A DNA stretch of 64,000 bases from Sympetrum striolatum. Taxonomy: Eukaryota > Arthropoda > Insecta > Odonata > Libellulidae. Under the pieces are notes generated by a model. The model did not search any database and was not told the origin of the DNA. It saw only the letters and a program-made list of their open reading frames with translations. Position 1 is the first letter of the stretch. Each line of letters begins with the position of its first letter. The DNA lies in contig OX388345.1 in the NCBI GenBank assembly GCA_947579665.1, positions 31,897,849 to 31,961,848 of the forward strand. Direction: 5' to 3'. The position numbers and the translations under genes were made by a program. Positions 25,155 to 37,720 of the stretch are shown piece by piece.

Positions 25155-25376
25155 TAAATAAATAAAAGAATAAATTAACTAAATCTATATTCCACAGTAT
25201 TAAAAACATACAACACACGACCGGTTTCAACGTCTAAGCGTAATCATCTGGTGCGACGCTTAGGCGAGGACGTTGAAACAGGTCGTGTGTTGTATGTTTT
25301 TAATACTGTGGAATAGAGACTTAGTTAATTTATTCTTTTATTTATTTATTATGGAATTCCACGAAGTGAAGGCCGA
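25155..25376. repeat. Foldback element 2: 80-bp inverted arms, Penelope-like motif, shared flank
   Basis: Arms 25155-25234 and 25269-25348 are inverted copies with about 3 mismatches over 80 bp. An additional 7-bp inner stem (25235-25241 with 25256-25262) leaves a 14-nt loop. The minus-strand reading of the left arm contains GATGATTACGC...GTTGAAACCGGTCG, similar to the hammerhead-like core of Penelope-like element repeats. Eight bases after the right arm is TTCCACGAAGTGAAGGCCGA (25357-25376), matching the flank of foldback element 1. It is probably two copies of one element end in head-to-head orientation. Confidence 0.82.
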
Positions 25377-28300
25377 GATGATTGAATTTGGGAGAGTGTA
25401 ATTTCCCTCCAAAATTTAATTTTCAAACCTATTTAAGCATTACATACACTCAATTCTATATTCCTAGCAAATTAAAATTATAGAAAATATTGTCATGAAC
25501 TCAGAAACATTATTCATTGAATAAGGATTTCAATCCCTGCTTAACTTAAATCAAAAATTAAACTTAACTTTACCAAAAGTTTAAATATCCAAAAGAATTT
25601 TTTCTCGATTCAGGACTGCTTAGGAAAAATTGTGTCTAACAAGCGATTGTAAGAGTAAAAAAGAAGTTTAAGTTTTGGAGAAATAAAATAAAAATCTTAT
25701 GAAATCTATAATATGAATATTATATAATTTAATTGATAATATTTTTGAAAATTATTCCGTGATTTATTTGAAAATAACTTAAAATGTTTACCATAATAGG
25801 GCGGAAAAGTATATTAATGATCAATGGCCAAGTAACATCTATTTCTCCTGTTTACTCACAATGGTAACTCTAGATAACATAGTATTTTCGATGAATTCAA
25901 TAGCACGAAAGATTCGTCCAATGTAACACTACCGTATACATATCCCCAATAAGGTCAACAGATAGCATACGTCAGAAGTCTCCTTGCGTTTTAACCCAAC
26001 CCTGAGACACTCCTTCGAATCACCAGCCGACACTTCAATATCCACGGAAACACATTCATCAATGGAAAAGAGACATTGAAACGTGACGATTATAACCTAG
26101 GTTTAGCTTCTGATAAAATGAGCAAAGACATATATTTGCTATTAAGAATAAATAGTAAGCGTGTTGCTGAAACCCGAGCGAAACAAGGTTAGACTTAAAC
26201 AATGCCGAGCCTATTCCCTGAATTTATTATTCAACTTTCTAGAGAATTAAACTTATTCCGAACGGGGGAGTATTTAGAGGTTCTGCGAGATTTAACCGCT
26301 CGTCGTAAATTTGAACAAATGACAAACATACGCACCGACACGCGCTTATTACTGGGCATCAAAGAGTGTTTTATGATCTCATCCACGTCAACTATTGCGA
26401 ATAACAGAAATAATCATCAGCTAGCAAAAGCTCCCTGCGATAAATATGGCGAACTGCGTCTGAGAGAAAATAACGCAGCGAAATGGTAGTTAAGCCGCCT
26501 GTCTTTCATCTCCTTGCTTAGGGGACCACCCCCGCCGTATGAAACTTAAACAGTACAGTTTCAAGAAGCTTACACGGAAAAATACTCCTAATTTTAGTAA
26601 ACGGCAGCTTTGGAGTCCTAAGGCAATACGGCAGCCTTTTCCCAAAGGCCTTGGACCACCGATTATTTGTTAAGTGAATCAGAATGGGTCGATTTATCTG
26701 TTCGGATTGCACACCGTGAAGAGTGATTGATGCCTTAACATTCATCTGAGTTATCGCGTATTAACGCAGAATTTATCGATATCGGATCAAATATGGCAAA
26801 ATTGTGGCACACGTGCCAGAGGAGGTACGAAGAGGGCGTAACGAGCCACTCCTTCCCCTACTTCGAATTGTCTCGTTTAATAATATGGCTTGAACGTGCG
26901 AATGACGACAAGTTGCGCTGGCGCTGTAATGCAAATTAATGACGATAATCATATCTCTATAAAAAGTCATCAACCATCAACAAATGCTATAACATTAGTT
27001 GCAAATAAGATGAGGGGATGAGGCGATAAATTCATGTGAGGAATGAGGTATTTTTACCCTCACTGGGTCAGAACGTCATAACAACATACTGTACAATGAC
27101 TCTATGAATTGTTATTAGTATATTGTAAAATATTACTCTATAGGTTTTCATAGCATTTAATTAATGGTGACAGAAATAAATTCCATTATTCAGCATAATT
27201 CATATCTCAGCAGCTTTCATATTACGAAAGACAAGAACAAGACAAACTGGATTACTGCATCGCCTTCGGTAACAGCCATTATCAGCGACTCGTGAAACCA
27301 GCATATCTTGCGATCAACGCTAAATTTACCCAAAGGACACTAAATTCAATCAAATGCAACATTCGAGGATATCAGTGGATCCTCAGGATCAATATATAAC
27401 ATATATAATTGATTTTAATAATTTAGATCTATTGAATTGAAAATTTATTTCAAAAAGGAATCTACCGGAGTCTTATTGTCCTGGAGATTGACTCAGAAAA
27501 CGTGGGCAATTGAAGATATTAGTGGAAGCCAATAGAAGATAGATTCTTCATTTGATTCGAAGGGAGAGGACTTGTTACAAGTTATCCCACAAAAAAGCGA
27601 AAAACACTCTCTGACAACAAGATTGACTCCAAAACGAAATGAGCTCTGTCCCGGCTAATAAACTTACATAAATTTATTTTCGAAATGAGAGAGATTGGAA
27701 CTAAATTGGATAATATTAGATTAGTGAAAAACAGTTAAAGCTTCATTAAAGCATGTTCTGTCGTGAGTTTCCTAGCTCCAGGCTCATTAGAACCTGGAGA
27801 CATCGATATGGCCAGCAAGAAAATAGAACACAGAAAATTATCAACTCGTAAATTGTGATTTAGAATCAATTTGGACAGTTGGGATCGTGACCGAATTTTA
27901 AGTCTTTTATTAGTAGATAACATCACGTGATACGTGAAAAGAAGATTACGAAGAATTAGAAAGTAATGTCCGTTGAAAATAACGTAATTTATAATTCTAT
28001 TATAGTTGATACTTTTGACTGTTCCCATAGGGGAAGCATGCATCTTTTACAATGTAATCAATGGTTTGTAATGCCATCTGCGAAATTTGGATAAAAGGTT
28101 ACAGTTACGCGTTACAGAATTTGAATTAAGCATTTGTGAAACTCATTACTACATAATCATAAATCAGTAATAAGCTTCTAACTCGCAGCTCTCATCCTGA
28201 TCATTTTTTCTGCCATCTCTGAAAATTCTCGCAAGAAACAGAAAACTCAAAAGCATAAATTATACCAGTCCATAATGTACTAAACACGGTAGGGAGTATA

Positions 28301-31229
28301 ACTTTTGAAGGACAGTTTGGTATCCATTTTATTTACCTTCGAACGTTCTTTACTCGCTGGCCATAAATTTTACACCTTGATTACACTACGACTTCAAATG
28401 AACTACAAAGATTTATTTACTAAAGGCACACGCCTAATTCATTCATCGTCCCATATCCAGAAGGCATATGCGAGAGTTTCAAAAACGGAGCAGCAGTTAA
28501 GCAAAACAGATATCAGTCATATTCGAAACCTTGACAAGAAAATGGCGGGCAAAAAATCGCGGTTTGGGTAGACTGACTTTCCCTGTTGATGTCGAGATGC
28601 GAAGAATATTTGTCCAAGTCGAAAGCCTTTGAAGCGGCCGGCACAATGTTAATTTCAAAGTTAACGTGTAAATATATATACGTGAGAAGACGTACTGTGT
28701 TTCCGTCGACCTAAATCATCCGTGAAATTCGCCAAAACATTCGGACGAATTTCATACGACTGAGGGGGGAAAAACATCGAGGAAGTAGAAAAGAGGGAAC
28801 CGTCAGGAGAAAGAAGATAACCATCGAAACTTATTCCCAGAATTTTGGGCAAAGACCTACCGTGAGGGCGATAAAATTATGTGAAGAAAAATCTGACAAG
28901 ATGATAGCCCGGCTATGGCATTGACAAAGTTCACGGGAATATTATCCTTGGGAAAACTGAAAGAAGATACACGTTCATTGGAAGTATAAGAAAAAAATTT
29001 AAAATAGAAACTGAGAAAAGATTATTTTGCCCCAAAAAAATTACACGCTGTAAGGATAACATTGAGCATAGGTAGGAAAGATACCTAAATCCTCATCTTG
29101 CGCATTGAACCTCATGCTATCTCCACGAATTTTAGCAACTAAAGTTGGAGGGTTTGAGGATCCAAGTTGACATCGAGTTAAATACAGAAAGGCTAACTTG
29201 TACCCGTTGTTTTCAGTCAAGTAATCGTTTTCAGTCTAAGTATTTCTAAGTATAAGTATATCCACAAGGAAAAACACACTAAAGCAAACACTGACAGGAC
29301 CGGGATTCGAACCTGGGATCATTACTGGTCCTGGTTCCATCAGACATTTTTCAAGTCCACTTTTCTTTGTAAATTCCCTTTCATCGTTTAAAAAATGTTA
29401 TAGACACAGAAAGGTTTGCAGAGATATTGGGAAGCTTTACATCAAACCAAGAAAATTACGTAATGGAAACATTTGCTGAAATCTGAATACATAACAATCT
29501 TCAGTATAATAAGGGGTGACTTCTATAATCCCTTCTGATAATAATAATTATTATTTTAAGAATAAAAGACGACCCAAGACGACCGGCCATACCACCGCAA
29601 TCAAAGAAATAACAGCCAAAAATCACGACTTCGGCATATGACCTAAAGGGTAAGAATATAATTCTGAACCAATAAAAGATTGTGGAAGATATTATCCACA
29701 GTCAATAGAAGAAGTGACATTGCCACTGAAATTTTTCGTTTACTCTGCGGTTCTAACACGCAAACAATTTGCTCCAAAGATCCCACAGCACTTGATATTT
29801 ACCAAAAGCAATCAGAGCCGCAAATGCGACCAGAAGTGGGTTTCTATCTCATCACTCGAAAGAAAAACAAACCCTACGCATTCCTCTCGACCCGAGACAA
29901 TCTCCGAACCCTGTTTACTATTGGGTCAAAGCATTCCACCCTTTGACTCTGCCGCTCCCTTCTATCCTCACAAGGGAGCCGAAATTTCGGATCGCTTGAG
30001 TCGCCTCCAAGAATAACTTCGAGGATTTCCATTGTTTTCATAGAGCGCTCTTGAGACCAAGAGCGCAGCAAGACCAAAGGTTGTCTCCGTTTGCCCAAAC
30101 TCCCTTAGCAAACTTCTCCCGTCTAATTTCACGAGAATATTCAGCGACGATGGAAACGACTTTCGGAGACAGGAAAACAAAAATCATCCTCGACTGACGT
30201 CTGAAACGCGCGTCTGGGAATGTATTCGCGTATTGACCTGCTCTTGCTTTGTGAATTACTTTCTGAGACCAAATGAGAGAGAACGGGTGGAATTTCTGGC
30301 TTCGTTTCGTAAACAAAATCATTAAGAGATGCAAAACCTTCAGAACGAGAGGAGAAATGGTGAATTTGCTACAAAAGTGACCAAATGATCACGACCTATC
30401 GCATTATTGCAAGCACAACATGTTACCAAGTATAAGAGAATCGCTACTTGAATTAACCCTAAAGTTTAAATCACAACAGAAAATTGTAACATTGTTCTCA
30501 TTCTGACAACCTATTATTGTTGCGGTAGTATTTTATTTGTTTCCATTTAATAATTAGATTTATAAAAACATTTATACAACGAATTCAGTTTCCGAAATGT
30601 GGGTTTCCTATTGTTATCATGTATCCTTTCAACTCACTGAAAAATTCCATGTAATTCACTTACTATTAACAAAAAATCAAAATTCATTTTCTTATATCTA
30701 TGAAAAATGACAAAAGTAACAACGCAGATTGAGCTAACTTCAGAACAGAGTGCGACACAAGAATACATCAGCTAATGATCCTGTAGGATAAATATATTGA
30801 AATTAATAGTTTATGATGAAATCATAAGTAGATTTGATAAAGTTCAATCAAAATAAAAGGTAAATTAGCAACAGAAATAGTGTGAGAATGGCTAGTTGCA
30901 CGATTAGTAAAGAAGCCAAAGTAGAAAAATAGTTATTACGAAATTTATTCGACTATATATTGGAAATAGAAAAATCACATCAATCAATGTATTAACAATG
31001 CTAAAAATACTATCGGACAAAATAAATCTTTTAAAAAGAAAGCAAAAACTTTCTATTTCATATTGTAATCAAGGAAATTCTGTTAAGCCGAGTCGCATTA
31101 ATTCTTACGTGGATTAATGCATTGCTTAATTTTTTAAATCATATTAAAACCAGCTGGATATCAAGTTAAAGCCATAATGAAATACGGATATCTCTCAAAG
31201 ACTGCTAGTAAAATATCACATTTAAATAT
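25377..31229. other. No recognisable gene
   Basis: AT-rich DNA with short unrelated open frames. Apart from the tRNA-like segment near 29300, no repeat or coding signature was identified. Confidence 0.6.
29285..29345 (-). other. tRNA-like B-box segment (possible SINE remnant)
   Basis: The minus strand reads GATCCCAGGTTCGAATCCCG then GTCCTGTCAG, a good B box with flanking pairing. An A box and acceptor stem are not recognisable. Confidence 0.35.
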
Positions 31230-31231
31230 TA

Positions 31232-31672
31232 GGGTAGGTGAGGGTGAAATGGGTCAGCGGGTGAAGCGGGTCAGGCTAAGCTTTTTCCAAACAAAAACTA
31301 CATTAGTTTCGTTTTTGCGTTTTCTCACTATGCGGCAGAACTTGTCCTTTACCTAGGCGTCCTCAATGACTGTGTTGTAGCCACGGCGTGCTCAGACTGC
31401 ATGTGTAAAAAAATCACGAAGATTCAACCACAACCCCTAACTGGTTAGTTTTTTCAGTCATCTAACTTGAGAGCGCATTCTTGGGGTTAATATAGAACGA
31501 TTAAATGATTCAAAAAACTTCATATTGTTGCATACAGTCGTACGTTCCATCTACTCTTCAATGCAAGCAGGCGGGGCTTGGCAGGCATTGCCACATTTTG
31601 TATTTTTAATTTTTTATGAAATGTGCATGAGTGGGTGAAGTGGGTCAGGTATGGGAGGGTGAAGAGGGTCAA
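31232..31672. repeat. Left terminal repeat and subterminal array of element 2
   Basis: Copies of a 16-bp motif, consensus GGGTGAAGYGGGTCAG, occur at about 31243-31258 (terminal copy), 31259-31274, 31633-31648 and 31657-31672. All are in the same orientation. They lie upstream of the transposase start, where a transposase could bind both for cutting and for self-regulation; this function is inferred from other pogo and Tc elements. Confidence 0.78.
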
Positions 31673-31826
31673 TTTCATAGATGGTAATTTTGGGCTAGAA
31701 ACTAATTACATTATGTTAATATAAACTGATTACTAAGTATTATATTATATAAATAATTAATAATCATTAAATTGTAGTAATATATACATGTAGTAATTTT
31801 TAATTGTATAAACCTTTTATAGCATC

Positions 31827-33400
31827 ATGCCGCAACATTATAAAAGGGAGGTGAACTACGGAATGTTCATGTGGAGTATAGAGGAAATGAATAATGCAGT
31901 TTCAGCAGTAGAAGCAGGTGTTGGGATTTGAGAAGCATCGAGACGATTTTCTGTTCCATTTGGTACCTCTCAGCGCCGAATGAAAGTTGTTAAGGAAGAC
32001 AACACTCAACGATCCATTGGTGGGCAGACCGTATTTTCGGAGGTGCAGGAAAAGGAACTTCTTGAGAGACTTCTGTACCTGGAGTCGAAAGGATTTCCAT
32101 TGACACCACAATACGTCCGCAAGGCTGCCTTCAAGCTTGCCGAAGAAGAAAAGATTGCTCATAAATTCAATGTCGCGAAAAAGGAAGCCGGTAAGAATTG
32201 GCTATACAGCTTTATCAAGGGACATGGACAGAAACTGTCGCTGCGTAAGCCTGCCCATGGCACGAGCAAACGGATTGAGGTGGGAGAGATTAAACAAGTT
32301 TTATGATGTACTGCAAACTACCATTGAAGAATTAAAGTTGCAGAACCTACTTCAATCAATTTACAACATGGACGAGACTGCACTGCTTATCCACCACCAT
32401 CAAAAATTTTGGCCTGTAAAGATAAAAGGGACATTCACGCAGTTACGTGCAAAGAACGAGGTGAGAATGTAACTGTGATAGCATGCTGCAGTGCATTCGG
32501 CTCATTTGTCCCTCCGGGTGTCATTTTCAAGGGGAAACGTAAGAAGGTCGAGTTTGAACGACACATGCCACCGTCCACTGCGGTGTGCATGTCAGAGAGT
32601 GGATGGATTAACGAAAACATCTACCTCGACTGCCTGAAACATTTTGTCAAGCACAAGGTATCAGGACATGTTCTGCTTATTCTCGATGGTCATGTGTCAC
32701 ACGTTAAGTTGCTCGATGTTCGACAGGGAAAATCAAATCACCATGCTGTGTCTGCCAAGCCACAAAACGCACGAACTTCAGCCATTGGATATGTCCTTTT
32801 TCAAGCCATTGAAATCCAGGTACAGAGCAGCTGCAAATCAGTGGGTTTTTTCAAATCCATCAAGAGCTATTCAAAAAGGCAATTTTGGAGAAATATTTTC
32901 TCAAGCTTGGATGTCCACAATGGTGTCCACAGCAGTCAATGGCTTTAGAGCCACAGGAGTGTTCCCGGTCAACCGTTTTGCAGTGACTAACGACCAACTC
33001 ACAAAAGCTGTTGTACCCGTGGAATGTGATCCTGCTACACAACAACCTCAAGACACCCAAACATGTCAAGAATCGACTCAAGTGAGAAGATCCTTCATCT
33101 ATGAAAGTCTCTGTGAAAAGAAAAGTCCCTGGAAGGAATAGACAAGAAGCTGAAGTGCTTACGTCGCCGCAGCATATTGCCTCTCTCGGCAACAGCAAGC
33201 CTGGTGAATCTGAACTGGACAAAATAAGAAAAGCGAGCCTCCAAAAAAACCTACCAGCATCTCCAAATGGGCCTGCAGATGGAAATGAAGACAACTGTGG
33301 GTTTTGTGGCAGGTACTTTTACATGGCAACCTCCAGCAAGTATAAAAACTGGATTCAGTGCATCATGTGCAATGTATGGTTCCATGAGGTGTGTGTTTGA
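31827..33400 (+). pseudogene. pogo/Tigger-like transposase with PHD-like C-terminus, broken
   Basis: The likely start is the ATG at 31827 (MPQHYKREVNYGMF), followed by a psq-like helix-turn-helix containing EASRRFSVPFGTSQRR. A CENP-B-like region follows (FSEVQEKELLERLLYLES; NWLYSFIKGHG). The DDD core shows IYNMDETA, LLILDGHVSH and ELQPLDMSFF. The tail has cysteines CGFC...WIQCIMCNVWFHEVC, most of a PHD finger, but translation stops at about 33398 before the last Cys pair. Damage: a TGA at 31929-31931 and frame changes near 32290, 32400, 32735 and 33100. Relative to element 1, the catalytic residues are better kept (DET rather than DAT), but the sequence is clearly a different family. Confidence 0.87.
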
Positions 33401-33506
33401 GCCTCAGGGAAATCTTCTTTTACTAGAGGGAAGTGTTTCTAGAAAAATTTTTGATTTTTTGTTTTCAAAAACATTTTATTTTGCTGGAATCACAGTAGTT
33501 TTCTAA

Positions 33507-33729
33507 TGACCCACTTCACCCTCCTGTTGCGGGTGAAGTGGGTCAGAGGTGTGGCTCCATCTTAATATTTTTTAAAAATTTATTTATTTATATATATCGT
33601 TCTTACTCCTCATACATATACATATAATCGATATCTATTGAATAAAAATTTTATTCAGCTTATTATATGTTTGCTTATTTTTTTATTCTTAAAACTATTT
33701 GAACTGACCCGCTTCACCCTCACCTACTC
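33507..33729. repeat. Right subterminal array and terminal repeat of element 2
   Basis: Motif copies are at 33507-33521 (inverted), 33531-33546 (direct) and 33704-33719 (inverted, within the terminal repeat). The first two form a short divergent pair separated by about nine bases, just after the transposase stop. Confidence 0.78.
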
Positions 33730-33731
33730 TA

Positions 33732-36700
33732 ACTAAAGCAGACGCGGATCAAGAACAACATTCATCCCTTATTAAATGAAATGAGAAGCGTAAGCCCTTA
33801 CAACAACAGCTGCAGCATTTTAGCATAATATTTTTAAGACGAGAAAAGATAACATTAGGAGAGAGAGTCGCATTCTTAATCCTTTCCAGAAGACAGACAT
33901 TCTAAATCCCCCGACGCGACAGAGCAGTAGCGGAATTTCCGCACGATTTCACCGGACGTATTTCAAGTCAAATCTGTCATTGCTTTTCCTCCCTAAGGAC
34001 AATAAAATTTGGCTCGATTTCCAACCGAGAATATCCCCGGCTGGATATTGAATCAAGCCAAACCTGGGCCGACGGACATTTTCTCCGCAGTTGTCGCTTC
34101 GAAAAAATCGCTGTCCAGGGAAGACTGGCTTCACTACGGATTTAGAATTCGAAAGAGGAATCCGACCTTAGGATTCCGAGCAGAACGGAACAAATTTTAA
34201 GGGATATTTCCAATATGATTACTCAAAGATGAAAGATATAACGGAAATGTAATGTGAGGGGGGAAAATAACATGTAGCACGGAGAAGGAATGAATGCATC
34301 ACCTTTGTTGATAAATGCTGGGGTTATTATGTCACATCATAACACACAAAAAAGTCAGACATATATTTCATTCCAGCTCCCTGTATTTACGTTTTCTTCG
34401 GAGGCTGAGCTTTTGAAAACAGCGCTCTATCTTGCAAAAACACGCAGAAATCGTCAAGGAAACGCGATTTATGAAAAAGAGAAAAACGCCGAGAGGGAGC
34501 GAAACGTATGAGCGTATGGGAAAACAGTGAAAAAACCTCTCTCGATACATTATTCCCTTGAACGATGTTACCACGATAATAAAATGAAATTAAATATAAA
34601 AGCCACAACATTTTTCACGAGTATTATCTTCGTCTACATGAGACTTAAAAAAATACAGTCATTTTTTTTTAATTTCTTAGGTTTATAAATCATCTTTTCA
34701 AACAGAGAGGTGCTACTGTATTCTTGTAGTTCGTAATTTCTGTTGCTGGAACAAAAGATTAAGACACATATAGACTGAGTACGTATTTAATAATAACAGG
34801 TATCCTATATTCTGTAGGTAAATTACTAATCTATTTATCAATACTAAGAGGAAGCTTTACATGTCTGAGATATGCGAAATTCAATTTATTTTGAAAAATA
34901 GCTCAATATATTCTGTATTTCACAAATTTGTTCCTATGAAGGGAATCTATTGATAATAAAAATACATTCTTCGGTAGAATAATCAATTAATTTATTAATG
35001 TTTGCAAAACATTCCTATAACTAAACGAGAAAATTATATTTTAAAAGAAATGGTAACAAATAAAGCAGTATCTATTTGAAAATTGTTTACATAATCACGA
35101 TTAATTTCGTTTGAACTTCACTTCGGTTGCATTGAGAAAGAGATACGGACTAAAAGAGAATTTTGACTTTTCATGAATATTATTTAATCAATATATATAT
35201 ATGCAATAATGAATTAAAAAAAATATTATTATTATTAACGGTATTATACAAAGGAAAATACGGTTTTATAGTGATAGAGATACAGTAGTGATACGAAAAT
35301 ATTACATTAGTAAACGAGATTTGTTAGTAGAATGCCTAAAAGTCGAAGTTAATAAACTTAATGACAAACTAAGAGGTTTCCACAGGGAAACGCATAAGGA
35401 GATTATCCTGAACAAAGTGGTAATGAATCCTAACCCATCCGAACACGTTTAACAACCCTCTTAATCGCCAATTTTGTTACCGAACGACAGGAAAATATTT
35501 GTGTTCACTCAAATAGCCCAAGTCATTAACGCCGAGAAACGGATATCCATTATTACCAACTAGGGAGGGTAGTAACACGAGAATCTTCTCTCGAAAAAAA
35601 AAACAGAGAAACCCTCCCCTGACGAAGGGACCAGCTCAAATATTTTAATCCCAAAGTCCATTTCGTTCTTTTTAAGGTTTCCATTGTCCGGCGAAGATTT
35701 TTATAGAAGCTGATTGATGGGCATTGTTCAACATTCCCCCCCGATCTCGGATAGCCTCGAAAAGACAAGAAAACGCTTTTTGGATCTCCGATCGCCGTAT
35801 GGAGATATTCGAAAACATGTATTGATGAAGAGTGTGTACGCCCACCCGGGTCGTGTGACCGTGGAATCCGAATGGGAGATCATTACTCTTTGACGGTAGC
35901 CCCGGGGGATTCTCCCCCAACGCCGAGGGAGATGGTTCCGCCAAAATATCAACAACTCCGTCCCGCTCTCTTGCCAAGGTCCCGCCCCAACGCGACGCCT
36001 AGTTAACTCCTCGACCTTGCCCCTAAAAAAATACGTCTTGTCCGTAGAGCGATAGATTAACTGCTTCCTTGAGTACGGCGAGTTATATACTAGGGCCGGA
36101 ACAAGGGGACGGATTCCTAAGAGCAGCAGCTGCTTCCTCTATCATTCTTCATACGATACTTAAATTTAATTCGATTCCTTGCGCTAACGTATTGAAGCGG
36201 GGCCAAACCCATTGCGAGTCTTTCTACCATGAAAATATCAAGAACAACCACGTTTCACGTAACTGAAACAGAAATTTCCTTTAAATAAAACAATTTAACA
36301 AATGTTCGTTACTGTGTGATAAAGAGCGTAGAATTCTTCAAACGAGAAATGCTGTGCATTTCACTCATAGCATGTCAAAAATATTCGTTTAAATCTACGT
36401 AATTTAAAGTTTTAACACAAATTTTAAAAGCAACGCTCAAAAACTTCATTACTAAATAATTTATATTAAATAATGTCGTCATTTACAGATATTGAAGAAC
36501 ATAATTTGCAGAATATCATAACCATAAGGAACAGTAATTTTCCATTCGGTAATTATTACAAAACGATGATAAGTAAACACAAGCATGAAGTCAAGATAAC
36601 ATCGAAAAACTCACTCCTGTGAGATCTTTTGTAAAAAACTCAGTAATGAAAGGAGACAATTAACGAATTACCCCGATAAAATTATACAGTCGCTCTCTGA

Positions 36701-37507
36701 TACCTTGGCACGAATAAAGAGAAGAGATTCGACCACTTTTAAGTTGAGAGAGATTGCTTTTCTGTAATGTTACGCGAATTAGAGATACAGAACTAAAACA
36801 ATAATTTTATAATTCTAATAGTACTTTATCTTATTTTCATTTATGATTCAGTTATTAGCTTATAATTTACCTAATGAATATCTTGCTTAGTTAATATTGT
36901 ACGTATTGCTTTCTTGGATTGTTTCATTATTGTTTTTTCATAGTTAAGGAAAAATGAATTACGTACCATTCTCAAGGCTTTATGGGACCATCCTCATTCT
37001 AAGAACTGAATTAATGATATAGAACGCCAAGAAAAGGGGCGAAAATATTATTAATATATATTCTTGGATAACCAGAAAATATATCTCAAAAGTGGATGTG
37101 GATTTTTAACAAAAATTTAAGTAATCAAAATGTCTTTCACAGTGAAAGTAATACGCAAACATTAAGATATCTATATTACAAAATTTTTTGTTCAAGTTTG
37201 ACATATTTCAACTTTACTAAATGGACTAATTTTCGGGTGACTTTTCTGTATAACCAGCAACATTTTCAAGTGTCTTTTCATGTTTACTTTTAGATTCTTT
37301 CAGGAAAAAATATTTATGCGATAGTTTAAAATTTAAAAACATATCCAGCATCTTGGCCATTTTCCAAGAATTTCGCTTCGACATTTTCCATACCGAAAAG
37401 AAGATTGACGTTTGAATGGGGAAAATGCGACCATCGCGAACATGCATCGCGCATTTCCATCGCTTTCTAGGTCACACTCGGGGGAAATAGAAACAAGAGT
37501 CACTCAC
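33732..37507. other. Presumed intron downstream of the kinase exon
   Basis: This lies 3' of the kinase exon on its coding strand and starts with the GTGAGTG donor at 37501-37507. A GC-rich patch at 35540-36060 was inspected for the next kinase exon (catalytic-loop HLDLKPQN-type sequence) without success. Confidence 0.55.
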
Positions 37508-37720
37508 AGTTCCAAGACTAGGACCATCTCCGCGGCCGTCTCGTACACTTGGTGCAGCCTCACGATCCTTTCGCATCCCTCCGCGGCCAGGAGAACGGCC
37601 GCCTCGTGCATGATGCCCAATCGCTGGTCCTCGGCCCTCCGCCTCTTCCGGATGAACTTGGCGGCGTAAGCGACGCCGGTCTCCCGGTGCGTCACCCTCC
37701 GGACCACGGCGAACTTTCCC
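37508..37720 (-). CDS. Drak: Internal exon of a DRAK/STK17-family serine/threonine kinase (N-lobe)
   Basis: This 213-nt exon encodes 70 whole codons plus split codons at both ends (one base in, two bases out). The translation starts GKFAVVRR, the end of the glycine-rich loop. It continues with AAKF, whose Lys (about residue 21) is the beta-3 ATP-binding lysine, then a basic KRRR run typical of DRAK/STK17. HEAAVL (Glu about residue 39) is the alpha-C salt-bridge glutamate, and the exon closes with VLVLEL at the gatekeeper/hinge. The order and the KRRR and HExAVL signatures match STK17A/B and fly Drak better than other CAMK kinases. On the minus strand the exon is preceded by a pyrimidine-rich tract ending CAG and followed by GTGAGTG. 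The split first codon ends in G, compatible with the Arg or Lys expected before GKFA. GC content is far above the surrounding DNA. DRAK kinases phosphorylate myosin light chain and act in actomyosin control. Exons for the catalytic loop and activation segment were not found in the window. Confidence 0.92.

Larger units (their letters stand above)
31232..33729 (+). mobile_element. pogo/Tigger-like DNA transposon, complete ends, inactivated (element 2)
   Basis: The element is about 2.5 kb, flanked by TA at 31230-31231 and 33730-33731. Its ends are inverted repeats beginning GGGTAGGTGAGGGTGAA on the left and GAGTAGGTGAGGGTGAA on the right (reverse strand), with about 23 of the first 26 positions matching. 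If the inner TA pair is used instead, the element would be 31237-33724; the outer pair is preferred because the repeat continues up to it. It carries a plus-strand transposase pseudogene. Confidence 0.88.

Noticed and set aside
32860..33294. 144-codon minus-strand open frame
   Set aside because: It is antisense to the element 2 transposase C-terminal region.
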